Below, in pieces: positions 16,919 to 25,137 of a DNA stretch of 34,121 nt. The first letter of the stretch is position 1; every line of letters begins with the position of its first letter. Source of the DNA: Chitinophagales bacterium (GTDB taxonomy: Bacteria > Bacteroidota > Bacteroidia > Chitinophagales > Saprospiraceae); contig JAIXKS010000062.1 of the NCBI GenBank assembly GCA_026928325.1, positions 27,236 to 61,356 of the forward strand, given 5' to 3'. The notes below the pieces were generated by a model, which was not told the DNA's origin, made no database searches, and worked only from the letters and a program-made list of their open reading frames with translations. The translations under genes were made by a program, and so were the position numbers.

Positions 16919-18424
16919 ATGGACGTAGATCAATTTTACCAAATGGACGACCAGTTCAGAGATGAAATTGCCACTGTAGATAAAAGTGGTAAACGCATCT
17001 GGGTATATCCAAAGAAACCTTCAGGTAAATTCACCAATTATAGAACCTGGCTTTCCTATTTTTATTTTTTAGTATTCTTTGGCCTTCCTTTTATAAAAGT
17101 AAATGGAGAGCCATTTGTTTTATTAAACATTATTGATAGGGAATTTATAATCTTCGGTATTCACTTTGGCCCACAAGATTTTTACTTGTTTGCCATTGCA
17201 ATGCTGATATTACTAGTATTCATCATTCTTTTTACAGTCGTTTTCGGTCGATTATTCTGTGGCTGGATATGCCCGCAGACCGTCTTTATGGAACTTCTTT
17301 ATAGAAGAATAGAATACGCGATAGAAGGTGATCATAATGCACAGAGAAAACTAGATAAAGCTCCTTGGGATACCGATAAAATCCTTAAAAAAGGAGGCAA
17401 ACATTTCTTATTTCTTTTGTTAGCCGTTATCATCTCCAATACCTTCCTGGCATATATTATCGGTTTAGATGAAGTCGTAAAAATCATTAAAGACCCAATA
17501 TCTGAACATGCCAGCGGATTTATCGCTATGGTGATATTTTCCTTTGTATTCTATATCGTATTTGCCAAACTCAGAGAGCAAGTTTGTACGACCATTTGTC
17601 CATACGGAAGGCTCCAAGGAGTTATGTTGGACAATAAATCTCTGGTAGTGGCTTACGACTTTGTGCGTGGTGAGCCAAGAGGCAAAATCAAAAAAACAAA
17701 GGCAGCACCAGCTACTAAGCCACAACCAGCGGCAGCTATGGCAACAAGTACCGCTACAGCTACCTATGATCCATTGGGAGACTTCCTAGGTGCAACCCAA
17801 GAAAAACTAGGAGATTGTATCGACTGCCGATTGTGCGTACAAGTTTGTCCTACCGGAATTGATATCAGAAATGGTACCCAGTTGGAATGTGTCAACTGTA
17901 CAGCATGTATGGATGCGTGCGACGATGTCATGGAAAAAATCGATCGACCTAAAGGGCTTATCCGCCTAGACAGTATCGAAGGTATCACGAAAGGAGAACG
18001 CAAAATTTTCAATACCAGAACCATTGCCTACTCTGTCGTGCTATTTGTTTTGATAGCCGTAGAAGTCCTCCTATTTACGCTTAGGTCAGATGTCGAAGTT
18101 CTTTTCCTCCGAACAGGTGGTTTACTCGCTCAAGAGCAAGCAGACGGTACAGTAAGTAACTTGTATAATTTCCAATTAATAAATAAAACGTCCAACACGC
18201 TACCGTTAGAATTTAGGATGATGGAACCTGCATTAGGAAGTTTCGAAATTATAGGAGGTAAAGAGCCTATCGTCGAAAAAAATAGTAATGCGAAAGGAAC
18301 CGTCTTCATTAAAATACCGGCAGAAAGCCTGCATAGTGGTAAAAACAATATTGTTATTGGCGTCTATTCAGATGATAAACTTATCACAAAAGTCAAGACC
18401 ACTTTCTTTGGACCTATAAAATAA
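16919..18424 (+). CDS. ccoG: cbb3 maturation copper oxidoreductase CcoG (FixG/RdxA)
   Basis: A membrane ferredoxin-type protein that reduces Cu(II) to Cu(I) for cbb3 assembly. N-terminal helices (about 45-60 and 87-110) are followed by the conserved GRLFCGWICPQTVF (110-123) and VCTTICPYGRLQG (222-234) loops with paired Cys. Two 4Fe-4S clusters are coordinated by CIDCRLCVQVCP (300-311) and CVNCTACMDACD (324-335). A C-terminal Ig-like FixG domain (about 385-501) follows the last helix. Odd feature: an Ala/Thr/Pro-rich stretch of about 35 residues (260-295) separates the membrane part from the ferredoxin domain. Length 501 is slightly above the usual ~470. Confidence 0.93.
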   Translation: MDVDQFYQMDDQFRDEIATVDKSGKRIWVYPKKPSGKFTNYRTWLSYFYFLVFFGLPFIKVNGEPFVLLNIIDREFIIFGIHFGPQDFYLFAIAMLILLVFIILFTVVFGRLFCGWICPQTVFMELLYRRIEYAIEGDHNAQRKLDKAPWDTDKILKKGGKHFLFLLLAVIISNTFLAYIIGLDEVVKIIKDPISEHASGFIAMVIFSFVFYIVFAKLREQVCTTICPYGRLQGVMLDNKSLVVAYDFVRGEPRGKIKKTKAAPATKPQPAAAMATSTATATYDPLGDFLGATQEKLGDCIDCRLCVQVCPTGIDIRNGTQLECVNCTACMDACDDVMEKIDRPKGLIRLDSIEGITKGERKIFNTRTIAYSVVLFVLIAVEVLLFTLRSDVEVLFLRTGGLLAQEQADGTVSNLYNFQLINKTSNTLPLEFRMMEPALGSFEIIGGKEPIVEKNSNAKGTVFIKIPAESLHSGKNNIVIGVYSDDKLITKVKTTFFGPIK

Positions 18425-18431
18425 AGACCAT

Positions 18432-18471
18432 ACAACAACAGGTGCGCAAACACTAAGCCACCTGTTGTTGT
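18432..18471 (+). terminator. Strong hairpin between ccoG and ccoH
   Basis: Perfect 13-bp stem ACAACAACAGGTG ... CACCTGTTGTTGT with a 14-base loop. No clean T-run follows, so it may be an attenuator or an RNA-processing/stability element inside the operon rather than a full terminator. Confidence 0.6.
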
Positions 18472-18493
18472 TATACTTATAAATCATCCATAT

Positions 18494-18937
18494 ATGAAAT
18501 TCAATTGGGGTACAGGATTAGCTATTTTTATTATTGCCTTTATAGGAACGCTTGTTTTTATTTTATATAAATCCACTCAATATTCTGAAAGCTTAGTTGT
18601 AAAGAATTATTATGAAGAAGATTTGGCTTATCAAGAAGTCATGGTAAAAAAGCAAAATACTGCTGACTTGCCTGCACAAGTAAAGCTAAACTATCTCAAA
18701 GAAAAACAACAAATAGAAATCGTTTTCCCTTCGGATCATACCAATGATATCCAAGGTAGTGTGCTTATTTTTAGTCCTATTTCAGACAAACTCGACGTTA
18801 AACACGAATTTAATATAGGGCAAGACTCGATATTTAACATTCCAGTTTCGGAATTGAACAATGGAAAATACAGGATAAAACTCGATTGGAATCGAGCCGG
18901 AAAAAAATATTATCAAGAAGAGGTTGTCGTCATTTAA
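18494..18937 (+). CDS. ccoH: FixH/CcoH-like cbb3 assembly protein
   Basis: A 147-residue protein with one N-terminal membrane helix (about residues 8-25, LAIFIIAFIGTLVFILYK) and a periplasmic beta domain. The segment VVKNYYEEDLAYQEVM (35-50) is the typical FixH feature. The end, GKYRIKLDWNRAGKKYYQEEVVV, closes the beta-sandwich. FixH/CcoH is needed for stable assembly of the cbb3 complex. It lies between ccoG and the TauE/SafE gene, the usual order in Bacteroidota. Confidence 0.86.
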   Translation: MKFNWGTGLAIFIIAFIGTLVFILYKSTQYSESLVVKNYYEEDLAYQEVMVKKQNTADLPAQVKLNYLKEKQQIEIVFPSDHTNDIQGSVLIFSPISDKLDVKHEFNIGQDSIFNIPVSELNNGKYRIKLDWNRAGKKYYQEEVVVI

Positions 18938-18946
18938 TCAATCGAA

Positions 18947-19645
18947 TTGTACTGGATAGCATTTCTCTTAGGTTTCTTTGGTAGTTTGCATTGTATAGGT
19001 ATGTGTGGACCGCTAGCCATGGCTGTTCATACCACAAAACAACAAACAGGATGGGTTGCTTTAGGAGGTTCCTTGATGTATAATTCTGGGAGAACATTGG
19101 GTTATATTAGCCTTGGATTGCTATTTGGAATCATCGGTAGTATTGCAGCTTTTAGTGGGATTCAGCGGTTTTTATCTATTTTGCTTGGAGTCATTATGAT
19201 TCTGTTTTTTCTCCTATCTACAAATCCCGATCAATTGATTGCCAAGTCTGCCATCCTTAGGAAGGCTTATGCTAAAGTAACGACAACACTAGGTAGCTTC
19301 TTAAAGAAAAGCAAGCAAGTACCGTCCTTTTATCTAGGGCTAATCAATGGGTTTTTACCTTGTGGACTCGTTTATTTGGCCATAGCTGGAGCTATTTCTT
19401 TAGGCAATATATACGGAAGCATGGGGTTTATGTTATTCTTCGGGCTTGGTACATTTCCAGCTATGGTTGGGCTTATTATTGGCCATCAAGCTGTAAGCCA
19501 AAAATGGAGAATTTCACTAGCTAAACTTTATCCTTTCATCAGCTTAGTCATGGGAATTTACCTGATTTATAGAGGTTGGATGTCGAAACTACCCCTAGAA
19601 CTCGATTTCTTTGAAGCTTTAAAAAACCCGATTATGTGCCATTGA
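18947..19645 (+). CDS. TauE/SafE-family membrane protein of the cbb3 locus
   Basis: A 232-residue polytopic membrane protein with about six helices, annotated in databases as sulfite exporter TauE/SafE or a DsbD-like transmembrane family. The N-terminal loop FGSLHCIGMCGPLAMAV holds a His-Cys-Met-Cys cluster, echoed by NGFLPCGLVY in the second half and a terminal MCH; such residues suit copper or thiol handling. Its position directly after ccoH suggests a part in cbb3 metal supply rather than sulfite export, but that is inference. The start is TTG, 9 bp after ccoH; the next ATG (residue 20) would cut into the first helix. Confidence 0.8.
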   Translation: MYWIAFLLGFFGSLHCIGMCGPLAMAVHTTKQQTGWVALGGSLMYNSGRTLGYISLGLLFGIIGSIAAFSGIQRFLSILLGVIMILFFLLSTNPDQLIAKSAILRKAYAKVTTTLGSFLKKSKQVPSFYLGLINGFLPCGLVYLAIAGAISLGNIYGSMGFMLFFGLGTFPAMVGLIIGHQAVSQKWRISLAKLYPFISLVMGIYLIYRGWMSKLPLELDFFEALKNPIMCH

Positions 19646-19672
19646 TATCATGCATGAATGGATGGAAACATA

Positions 19673-19833
19673 AAGTGCTCTATCAACAATAAAATCTTAA
19701 TGAAATTTCGTTCTTTTTTCAAATCTCATCGTTAAAAATACGCGTCATAGTTACCACTATGCCTGCGTTTTTTGCCATGATCTTTAAATAAATCTTCCAT
19801 TATTATTTAAATCTTTTTATGAACACAGCAATA
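19673..19833 (+). repeat. Repeat family A, copy 2 (degenerate ends)
   Basis: Same layout as copy 1 at about 85-90 percent identity by eye, including the central CATAGT-TACC-ACTATG. The ends have decayed: AAGTGCTCTATC on the left and GAACACAGCAATAG on the right. It lies directly upstream of rlmN, between the TauE/SafE gene and the rlmN promoter, and the last part of 19834-19896 holds only that promoter. Confidence 0.82.
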
Positions 19834-19884
19834 GGCATTTGATCGATACAATAAATTATTTCTTTCAACTTATTCTTTTTTAAG

Positions 19885-19892
19885 TAACTTTG
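19885..19892 (+). promoter_or_regulatory. -7 element TAACTTTG of rlmN
   Basis: Perfect TAnnTTTG only four bases before the ATG. Transcription should begin at or within a few bases of the start codon, so the mRNA would be leaderless or nearly so. No TTTG is visible at the -33 position. Confidence 0.55.
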
Positions 19893-19896
19893 CAGT

Positions 19897-20946
19897 ATGA
19901 ATGCAAAAAACAAACAGGATATACGCAAGCTTTCTTTTGAGCAAATTAAAGCGTTTATAATAGCGAATGGGCATCCTGCATTTAGAGCCAAGCAAATATA
20001 TGAATGGCTTTGGCAAAAAGGCGAAACATCCTTTGATAACATGAGTAACCTTTCTAAGGAATTGAGAGCAGAGCTAAATGAACATTTTGAAATTCACTCG
20101 ATAACCTTGGATAAGGCTCAACACAGCCTCGACGGGACTCTCAAAAGTAGGTTTACCCTCTACGATGGGCATAAGATAGAATCGGTACTCATACCCGTTC
20201 CCGTAGAACAACGATTCACAGCGTGTGTATCTATACAGGTAGGTTGTAGCTTATCTTGTAAATTTTGCGCAACAGGCCAAATGCCGAGAGTTAGAAATCT
20301 AGATGCCGCTGAGGTTTATGACCAATATGTCGAAGTTAACAAACAATGTCTCGAAACATACGGCCATCCTCTGACCAATGTCGTATATATGGGTATGGGT
20401 GAACCTTTACTCAATTATAGCAATACCATGGAAAGTATAGAGCGACTCACAAGTCCGGATGGGCTCAATATATCTCCTAAAAGAATAACGGTCTCAACTG
20501 CAGGAATAGCCAAAATGATCCGCCGCATGGCCGATGAAGATACTAAAGTCAACCTCGCACTTTCCTTACATGCTGCCGATGATCAAAAGAGAAACATGAT
20601 TATGCCGATCAATGAGCAGAATAATCTAGAAGTTTTGATGGACGCATTAAAATACTTTTATCAAAAGACTGGAAATAAGATCAGCTACGAGTATATCGCT
20701 TTCAAAAACTTCAACGATACCCTTGAAGATGCTAAAAACCTAGTCAAACTTTGCAAAGCTTTTCCGGTCAAAGTCAATATTATCGAGTATAATCCCATCG
20801 CAGGATTAGATTTTGCAAAATCGGATGAAAATGCCATCAATCAATTTGCTTTACATCTTCGTAAAAATGACGTCATGTGCACCATCCGTAGAAGTCGAGG
20901 CAAGGATATAGACGCAGCTTGTGGGCAATTGGCCAATAAAGAATAA
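19897..20946 (+). CDS. rlmN: Dual-specificity RNA methyltransferase RlmN
   Basis: Radical SAM enzyme that makes 2-methyladenosine at A2503 of 23S rRNA and A37 of some tRNAs. The 4Fe-4S binding motif is CSLSCKFC (Cys117, 121, 124). The two cysteines of the ping-pong mechanism are visible: Cys110 (FTACVSIQVG) and Cys342 (DIDAACGQL). Other family blocks: YMGMGEPLLNY, TVSTAGI, LALSLHA and RRSRGKDIDAACGQL at the end. At 349 residues it is full length. It stands alone, bracketed by repeat A copies 2 and 3. Confidence 0.95.
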   Translation: MNAKNKQDIRKLSFEQIKAFIIANGHPAFRAKQIYEWLWQKGETSFDNMSNLSKELRAELNEHFEIHSITLDKAQHSLDGTLKSRFTLYDGHKIESVLIPVPVEQRFTACVSIQVGCSLSCKFCATGQMPRVRNLDAAEVYDQYVEVNKQCLETYGHPLTNVVYMGMGEPLLNYSNTMESIERLTSPDGLNISPKRITVSTAGIAKMIRRMADEDTKVNLALSLHAADDQKRNMIMPINEQNNLEVLMDALKYFYQKTGNKISYEYIAFKNFNDTLEDAKNLVKLCKAFPVKVNIIEYNPIAGLDFAKSDENAINQFALHLRKNDVMCTIRRSRGKDIDAACGQLANKE

Positions 20947-20953
20947 TACGCTA

Positions 20954-21119
20954 CAAGTGCTCCGTCCACAAAAATATCTTCATGAAATGTCGTTCTTTTT
21001 TCAAATCTCATCGTTAAAAATACTCGCCATAGTTACCACTATGCCTGCGTTTTTTGCCTTGATCTTTAAAAAAAATAACTTCCATTATTATTTAAGTCTT
21101 TTTATAGACAGAGCACTAG
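20954..21119 (+). repeat. Repeat family A, copy 3
   Basis: A 166-bp copy starting 8 bases after the rlmN stop codon. The left end CAAGTGCTCCGTC has two differences from copy 1; the right end GACAGAGCACTAG is perfect. The central hairpin is intact, followed by GCGTTTTTT, so it may also terminate rlmN transcription. Same orientation as copy 2, giving rlmN flanking direct repeats. Confidence 0.86.
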
Positions 21120-21202
21120 TTCAATAAGGAATTAGAATAACGCATAGAGTTAAATGTCGAATTTATCATATATATAGTAAACTAAATATCAGTATCATAA
21201 AC

Positions 21203-21613
21203 CTATTTGTGCTTATTTGGTTTCTTTAGGCTTCTATCTATATAAAAGTGTGCAATTAAGAGAAAGACAATGGTAATCGTCGTTCTAAAAATCATGGCTT
21301 TTATCGTCTTAACTTCATAAAGTCCTCCCGAGTTAATATGGAAAAGCAAGCCAATAAATGCGACAGTTAATACCAATACAGCGAGGGACAATATCTTTTT
21401 GGCATAGATTGCAGGTTTGAAAAAATAATAGGACGCAGCAAGATACATCAAGCCACAACACCAATTTGTCCAAACAATAAATGGCACATAATTGCCTTGC
21501 TTGGCTCGAATACCCAATAGATCAAAATTGACTGCCGTACTCATAAACAGCGTGAGCAATCCAAAACTCATTAAGAATATCCCTGCTATACTTAAAATTG
21601 TCTTGTTATTCAT
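21203..21613 (-). CDS. Four-helix membrane protein, unknown function
   Basis: A 136-residue protein with four predicted membrane helices: about 6-27 (ILSIAGIFLMSFGLLTLFMS), 44-63 (containing WTNWCCGLMYLAASYY), 72-92 and 106-126, followed by a basic tail RSLKKPNKHK. No family recognised. It lies 94 bp downstream of the small lipoprotein gene on the same strand and could be transcribed with it. Confidence 0.65.
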   Translation of the reverse strand: MNNKTILSIAGIFLMSFGLLTLFMSTAVNFDLLGIRAKQGNYVPFIVWTNWCCGLMYLAASYYFFKPAIYAKKILSLAVLVLTVAFIGLLFHINSGGLYEVKTIKAMIFRTTITIVFLLIAHFYIDRSLKKPNKHK

Positions 21614-21707
21614 CGCTTATCCATTTATAAATGTGTAATCAAGAGCCTACTTTTAATGCTAATTTTATTATCAAAAAAACAAGCATTGTCTCCAATTCAA
21701 GCTAAGT

Positions 21708-22175
21708 TTACTGAAAATAGTTGTGATACATCTGATAAGATTCGGCCAGTTTTTTTACGATAAAAATCGCTGTTTCCGAACTTTCAGCATCTTCTAAATC
21801 TTCCGTAAGCAGTATATGTGGATTCAACCATTTGTGCAACTCCTCATGGCTTTTACCCTGCATGGTACAACTCCGAATAAGATTTCCATTCTCCGTAACC
21901 AAGCCTTTAGCCAATTTTTCATAATCGGTATCTTCATTCGCTATATAGTTCAAAATCAGTTGTTCTCCATTGAGAATGAATGGTTTCATTTCCTCATTGA
22001 CAGCCCATTTTTGGCCATTTTCTAATTCAATGTCACCTGAAATAGCGCTATGATCCAGCTCCAAATCCGATAATTCCACATCTTGTTGGCTGTTGGCCTC
22101 TTGGTTGGGCTTATTCCCACAACTCAAAAGTGCAAAAGAAAGGATCGCAATAATAAGAAGGTAAGGTGTTCTCAT
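21708..22175 (-). CDS. Small lipoprotein, unknown function
   Basis: A 155-residue lipoprotein. Signal peptide MRTPYLLIIAILSFALLSC with lipobox LLSC and lipidated Cys19, then GNKPNQEANSQQD. The mature domain is helical (NEEMKPFILNGEQLILNYI; SSETAIFIVKKLAESYQMYHNYF) and has one further Cys in RSCTMQGKSHEELHKWL. The pattern of charged helices and a TMQGKSHEELH segment suggests a small periplasmic helical bundle; I do not know a matching family. Promoter box at 22207-22214. Confidence 0.7.
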   Translation of the reverse strand: MRTPYLLIIAILSFALLSCGNKPNQEANSQQDVELSDLELDHSAISGDIELENGQKWAVNEEMKPFILNGEQLILNYIANEDTDYEKLAKGLVTENGNLIRSCTMQGKSHEELHKWLNPHILLTEDLEDAESSETAIFIVKKLAESYQMYHNYFQ

Positions 22176-22206
22176 GAGATTTTTTATTGATGAATGCTAA
22201 AACGTA

Positions 22207-22214
22207 CAAAAGTA
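22207..22214 (-). promoter_or_regulatory. -7 element TACTTTTG of the small lipoprotein gene
   Basis: Perfect TAnnTTTG on the minus strand, 31 bases before the lipoprotein start. No well-placed -33 TTTG. Confidence 0.5.
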
Positions 22215-22300
22215 ATTGCTAATACTCTTTAATCCTTTCAACAGTCTGAAAGTCAATATGTTTATGCAGCGGCACATTCATTACCCATATAGTTAAAAAA

Positions 22301-24814
22301 TTAATGAATATCCTTTTTGTTTCTTTTATATAGCTTGAAAACTTCAAACCACAGAACAGAGATACTCGCAATCAATAAAGCAAATCCAATATGTCCTATT
22401 TCTAATGGATTTACTTGAAAAAAGTCAGCAACGGTAGGTATGTAAAGGATCACGAAAACAGCTAAAAAGGCTAGCACATTAATACTAATCAATAATGGAT
22501 TTTTATTCTTCAAGCTATCCAGAATACTATAATAAAAAGATCGATTTACAAGGCTTAAAATCACATTTGCAAAGATCAAAGTAGTAAATACCATGGCTCG
22601 GGTTTCTTCCTCTGTTCCGCCGATATTTACCGTCCATTGGTAAGCAAAAAGAACACCTAAAGTTATCATCAAACCCTGAACAATACTAATCGTGAGTTCC
22701 TTTTGATTTAAGAAAGTATCCGCCATAATCCTCGGCGGCTTTTGCATTAAATTTTTCTCCATAGGCTCACTCTCATAGGCAATCGAACAAGTCGGGCCCA
22801 TGACCAATTCAAGAAAAATAACATGAACCGGCGTAAAAATCAAAGGATAGGACCAGCCTAAAAATAGCGGCAATGCTACGGTCAATATAATCGGAATATG
22901 GATTGAAATAATATATTGGATGGCCTTTTTTATATTCGTATAAATGCGTCTGCCCGCTGCAATCCCGATAATCAAGTTATCCAAATTATCATTGGTTATC
23001 ACTAAATCGGCAGCTGCTTTGGCTATTTCGGTACCCTTGTGACCCATGGCCACACCAATATGTGCCGCCTTCAATGCCGGAGCATCATTGACACCATCTC
23101 CAAGCATGGCTACGACTTCGCCGTTTTTCTTCAATGCACGAACTACTGCCAATTTTCTTTCTGGATACATCCTAGCAAAAATAGTGGTTTTCTTAACGAG
23201 GGTTTGCAATTCTCCTTCCTCCATATCGGCTATTTCATAGCCATTGACTATAGAGTTATCGATTAATATACCGGCTTGCTCGGCAATAGCTTTAGTGGTG
23301 CCTCCATGATCACCCGTAATAATCTTGAGATCAATACCGGCATCGGCGATTTGTCGAAACACTTCGTTGATTCCATCCTTAGGCGGATCATAAAACATCA
23401 ATAAACCTAAAAACTCAAATTGAAAATCTTGTTGCCTTTTAGGAAAATCAGGACCATTCCATATAGCTTTTCCTACACCTAATATGCGATATCCTTTTAT
23501 TCCAAATTCCTCAATGACCTTGCGAATCGCAGATTTTTCTGTGCTGGTCAGGATACTCACATCCATGATAGCTTCAGCTGCACCTTTAGCAGCAATAATT
23601 CGATACTTTTGCTCGTCTTCATAAATATGAGTCATCATGGGCGGTTGTCCATCCAGAGGATACTCATGGCACATCACATACGTTTTGCTCAAATCAGTGG
23701 TTTGCGTCGATGCATATACTTCATGGATGGTCTTTTCCAAAGGATCAAAAGGTACCGGCTCGCTACTCCACATCGCATATTCGATTAGTTCAGCATAGGT
23801 ATGTTCTTTCAATTGACTTGCAGCAGCTATATGACCGGATTTTTTGTCATAGATATAGTGAAGTTGCATGATATTTTTAGTAATCGTACCCGTCTTATCG
23901 GCACAAATGACGGTTGTGCTCCCAAGCGTTTCAACAATATTGCTCCTTTTGATGATGAGGCCATCTTGCATGAGTTTCCACGCTCCCAAGGCCATAAAAG
24001 TCGTAAATGCCACCGGGATTTCTTCGGGTAATACCGACATAGCCATGGTCAGCCCATTCAAAAGGCTTTCAATAAGTCCGCCTGACATATAATAGCTAAA
24101 TACCCAAACCATCGCAAAAACGGATATACCTAATATGGCCATCTTTTTGACAAATGAGGAAATCTGTATTTGTAATGGAGATTTTTCTTCCTCCATATGA
24201 AGAACCGCACTACCGATTTGGCCTAATCGAGTCTCCTTACCTAAAAATTCAACTTCAAAAACAGCTAAACCGGACACGACAATAGTCCCACTATAAATCC
24301 GATTATCTTCCGAATCTCGATTTTTAAAAATTGAGAAACGCTCACCCGTCAAGGAGGATTCATTCACTGAAAAATCGTTACTATGGAGGATTCGGCCATC
24401 CGCATTAATCATCTTTCCTTCTTCAACGATGCATAAGTCGCCTACTGCTATCTCAAACGAAGGAATCTCTTGTACTTGTCCCTCTCGGATGACTTTACTC
24501 AATGGCTCATTGAGTTGTTCTAAAGCTTGAAGTGCCCTTTTACTGCGATTATCTTGATAAAAAGAAATACCTGAAACCGCTAGTATTGCTGCAAACATGA
24601 AAATAGCTTCACCGTAATCTCCTATCATCAGATAAAGTATCGTCACTGCTATCAACAATAGCAACATTGGCTCTTTGAGGATATCTAATAGCATAGTAAG
24701 CCAAGAATCTGCCTTAAACGATTCTGCCTTGTTGTACCCGAATCGCTCCCGAGACGACCTTAGTTCATCGGCTGTAAGACCTCTTAAATGTTCAGGAATG
24801 TTTGCATGCATCAT
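22301..24814 (-). CDS. P-type cation-transporting ATPase (P2-like, substrate unclear)
   Basis: An 837-residue P-type ATPase. Phosphorylation site ADKTGTIT with Asp306, actuator TGE at 156-158, TGDHGG and GDGVNDAPALK hinge motifs, and about ten membrane helices place it nearest the Ca2+/P2 group; it has no N-terminal heavy-metal domain and no CPC motif, so it is not the copper pump CcoI. Deviations from SERCA-type pumps: helix 4 reads PEEIPVA (263-269) in place of PEGLP, the actuator has TGER instead of TGES, and helix 6 reads ELVMGPTCSIAYESEP. Ca2+, Mn2+ or Mg2+ are possible ions. The start ATG-ATG is preceded directly by GGAGG, one of few SD-like sequences in the window. Confidence 0.87.
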   Translation of the reverse strand: MMHANIPEHLRGLTADELRSSRERFGYNKAESFKADSWLTMLLDILKEPMLLLLIAVTILYLMIGDYGEAIFMFAAILAVSGISFYQDNRSKRALQALEQLNEPLSKVIREGQVQEIPSFEIAVGDLCIVEEGKMINADGRILHSNDFSVNESSLTGERFSIFKNRDSEDNRIYSGTIVVSGLAVFEVEFLGKETRLGQIGSAVLHMEEEKSPLQIQISSFVKKMAILGISVFAMVWVFSYYMSGGLIESLLNGLTMAMSVLPEEIPVAFTTFMALGAWKLMQDGLIIKRSNIVETLGSTTVICADKTGTITKNIMQLHYIYDKKSGHIAAASQLKEHTYAELIEYAMWSSEPVPFDPLEKTIHEVYASTQTTDLSKTYVMCHEYPLDGQPPMMTHIYEDEQKYRIIAAKGAAEAIMDVSILTSTEKSAIRKVIEEFGIKGYRILGVGKAIWNGPDFPKRQQDFQFEFLGLLMFYDPPKDGINEVFRQIADAGIDLKIITGDHGGTTKAIAEQAGILIDNSIVNGYEIADMEEGELQTLVKKTTIFARMYPERKLAVVRALKKNGEVVAMLGDGVNDAPALKAAHIGVAMGHKGTEIAKAAADLVITNDNLDNLIIGIAAGRRIYTNIKKAIQYIISIHIPIILTVALPLFLGWSYPLIFTPVHVIFLELVMGPTCSIAYESEPMEKNLMQKPPRIMADTFLNQKELTISIVQGLMITLGVLFAYQWTVNIGGTEEETRAMVFTTLIFANVILSLVNRSFYYSILDSLKNKNPLLISINVLAFLAVFVILYIPTVADFFQVNPLEIGHIGFALLIASISVLWFEVFKLYKRNKKDIH

Positions 24815-25137
24815 CCTCCGAAAAATTATCTTTTATCGAAAAACATCGTTTTGGATATAAAAATAAGTTATAATTTTTTATCAAGGATATCCTAAGGTCT
24901 AGAAATGACCTAATTGCAAGAATTTATAATCATTCCAATTTGATAGGCTTATAAAATTGGGTGTTATTTTCATCCAATGATTGCTATCCATGAAGATGAG
25001 ATACAAGGGTTTTTCAACATCCATGACCATAAATGTGCATGCAAATCAAGGATTTCTATGTATATATATATGTAGATATAACCAAGGCCTAAATACAGCA
25101 AGCACGAACTATTCGACGATAGATTTTGACAAAAACA
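24815..25137. other. AT-rich spacer without gene
   Basis: About 320 bases upstream of the ATPase gene and before repeat A copy 4. It holds a short TA-rich run near 25060-25075 and no ORF, terminator or TAnnTTTG element that I would defend. Confidence 0.4.

Noticed and set aside
20921-21127. 68-codon ORF at the end of rlmN
   Set aside because: It is a chance frame running from the rlmN tail through repeat A copy 3; the other copies do not keep it open.
22301-24814. Copper ATPase CcoI for the cbb3 oxidase
   Set aside because: No CPC motif in the membrane part and no N-terminal metal-binding domain; motifs fit a P2-like pump.
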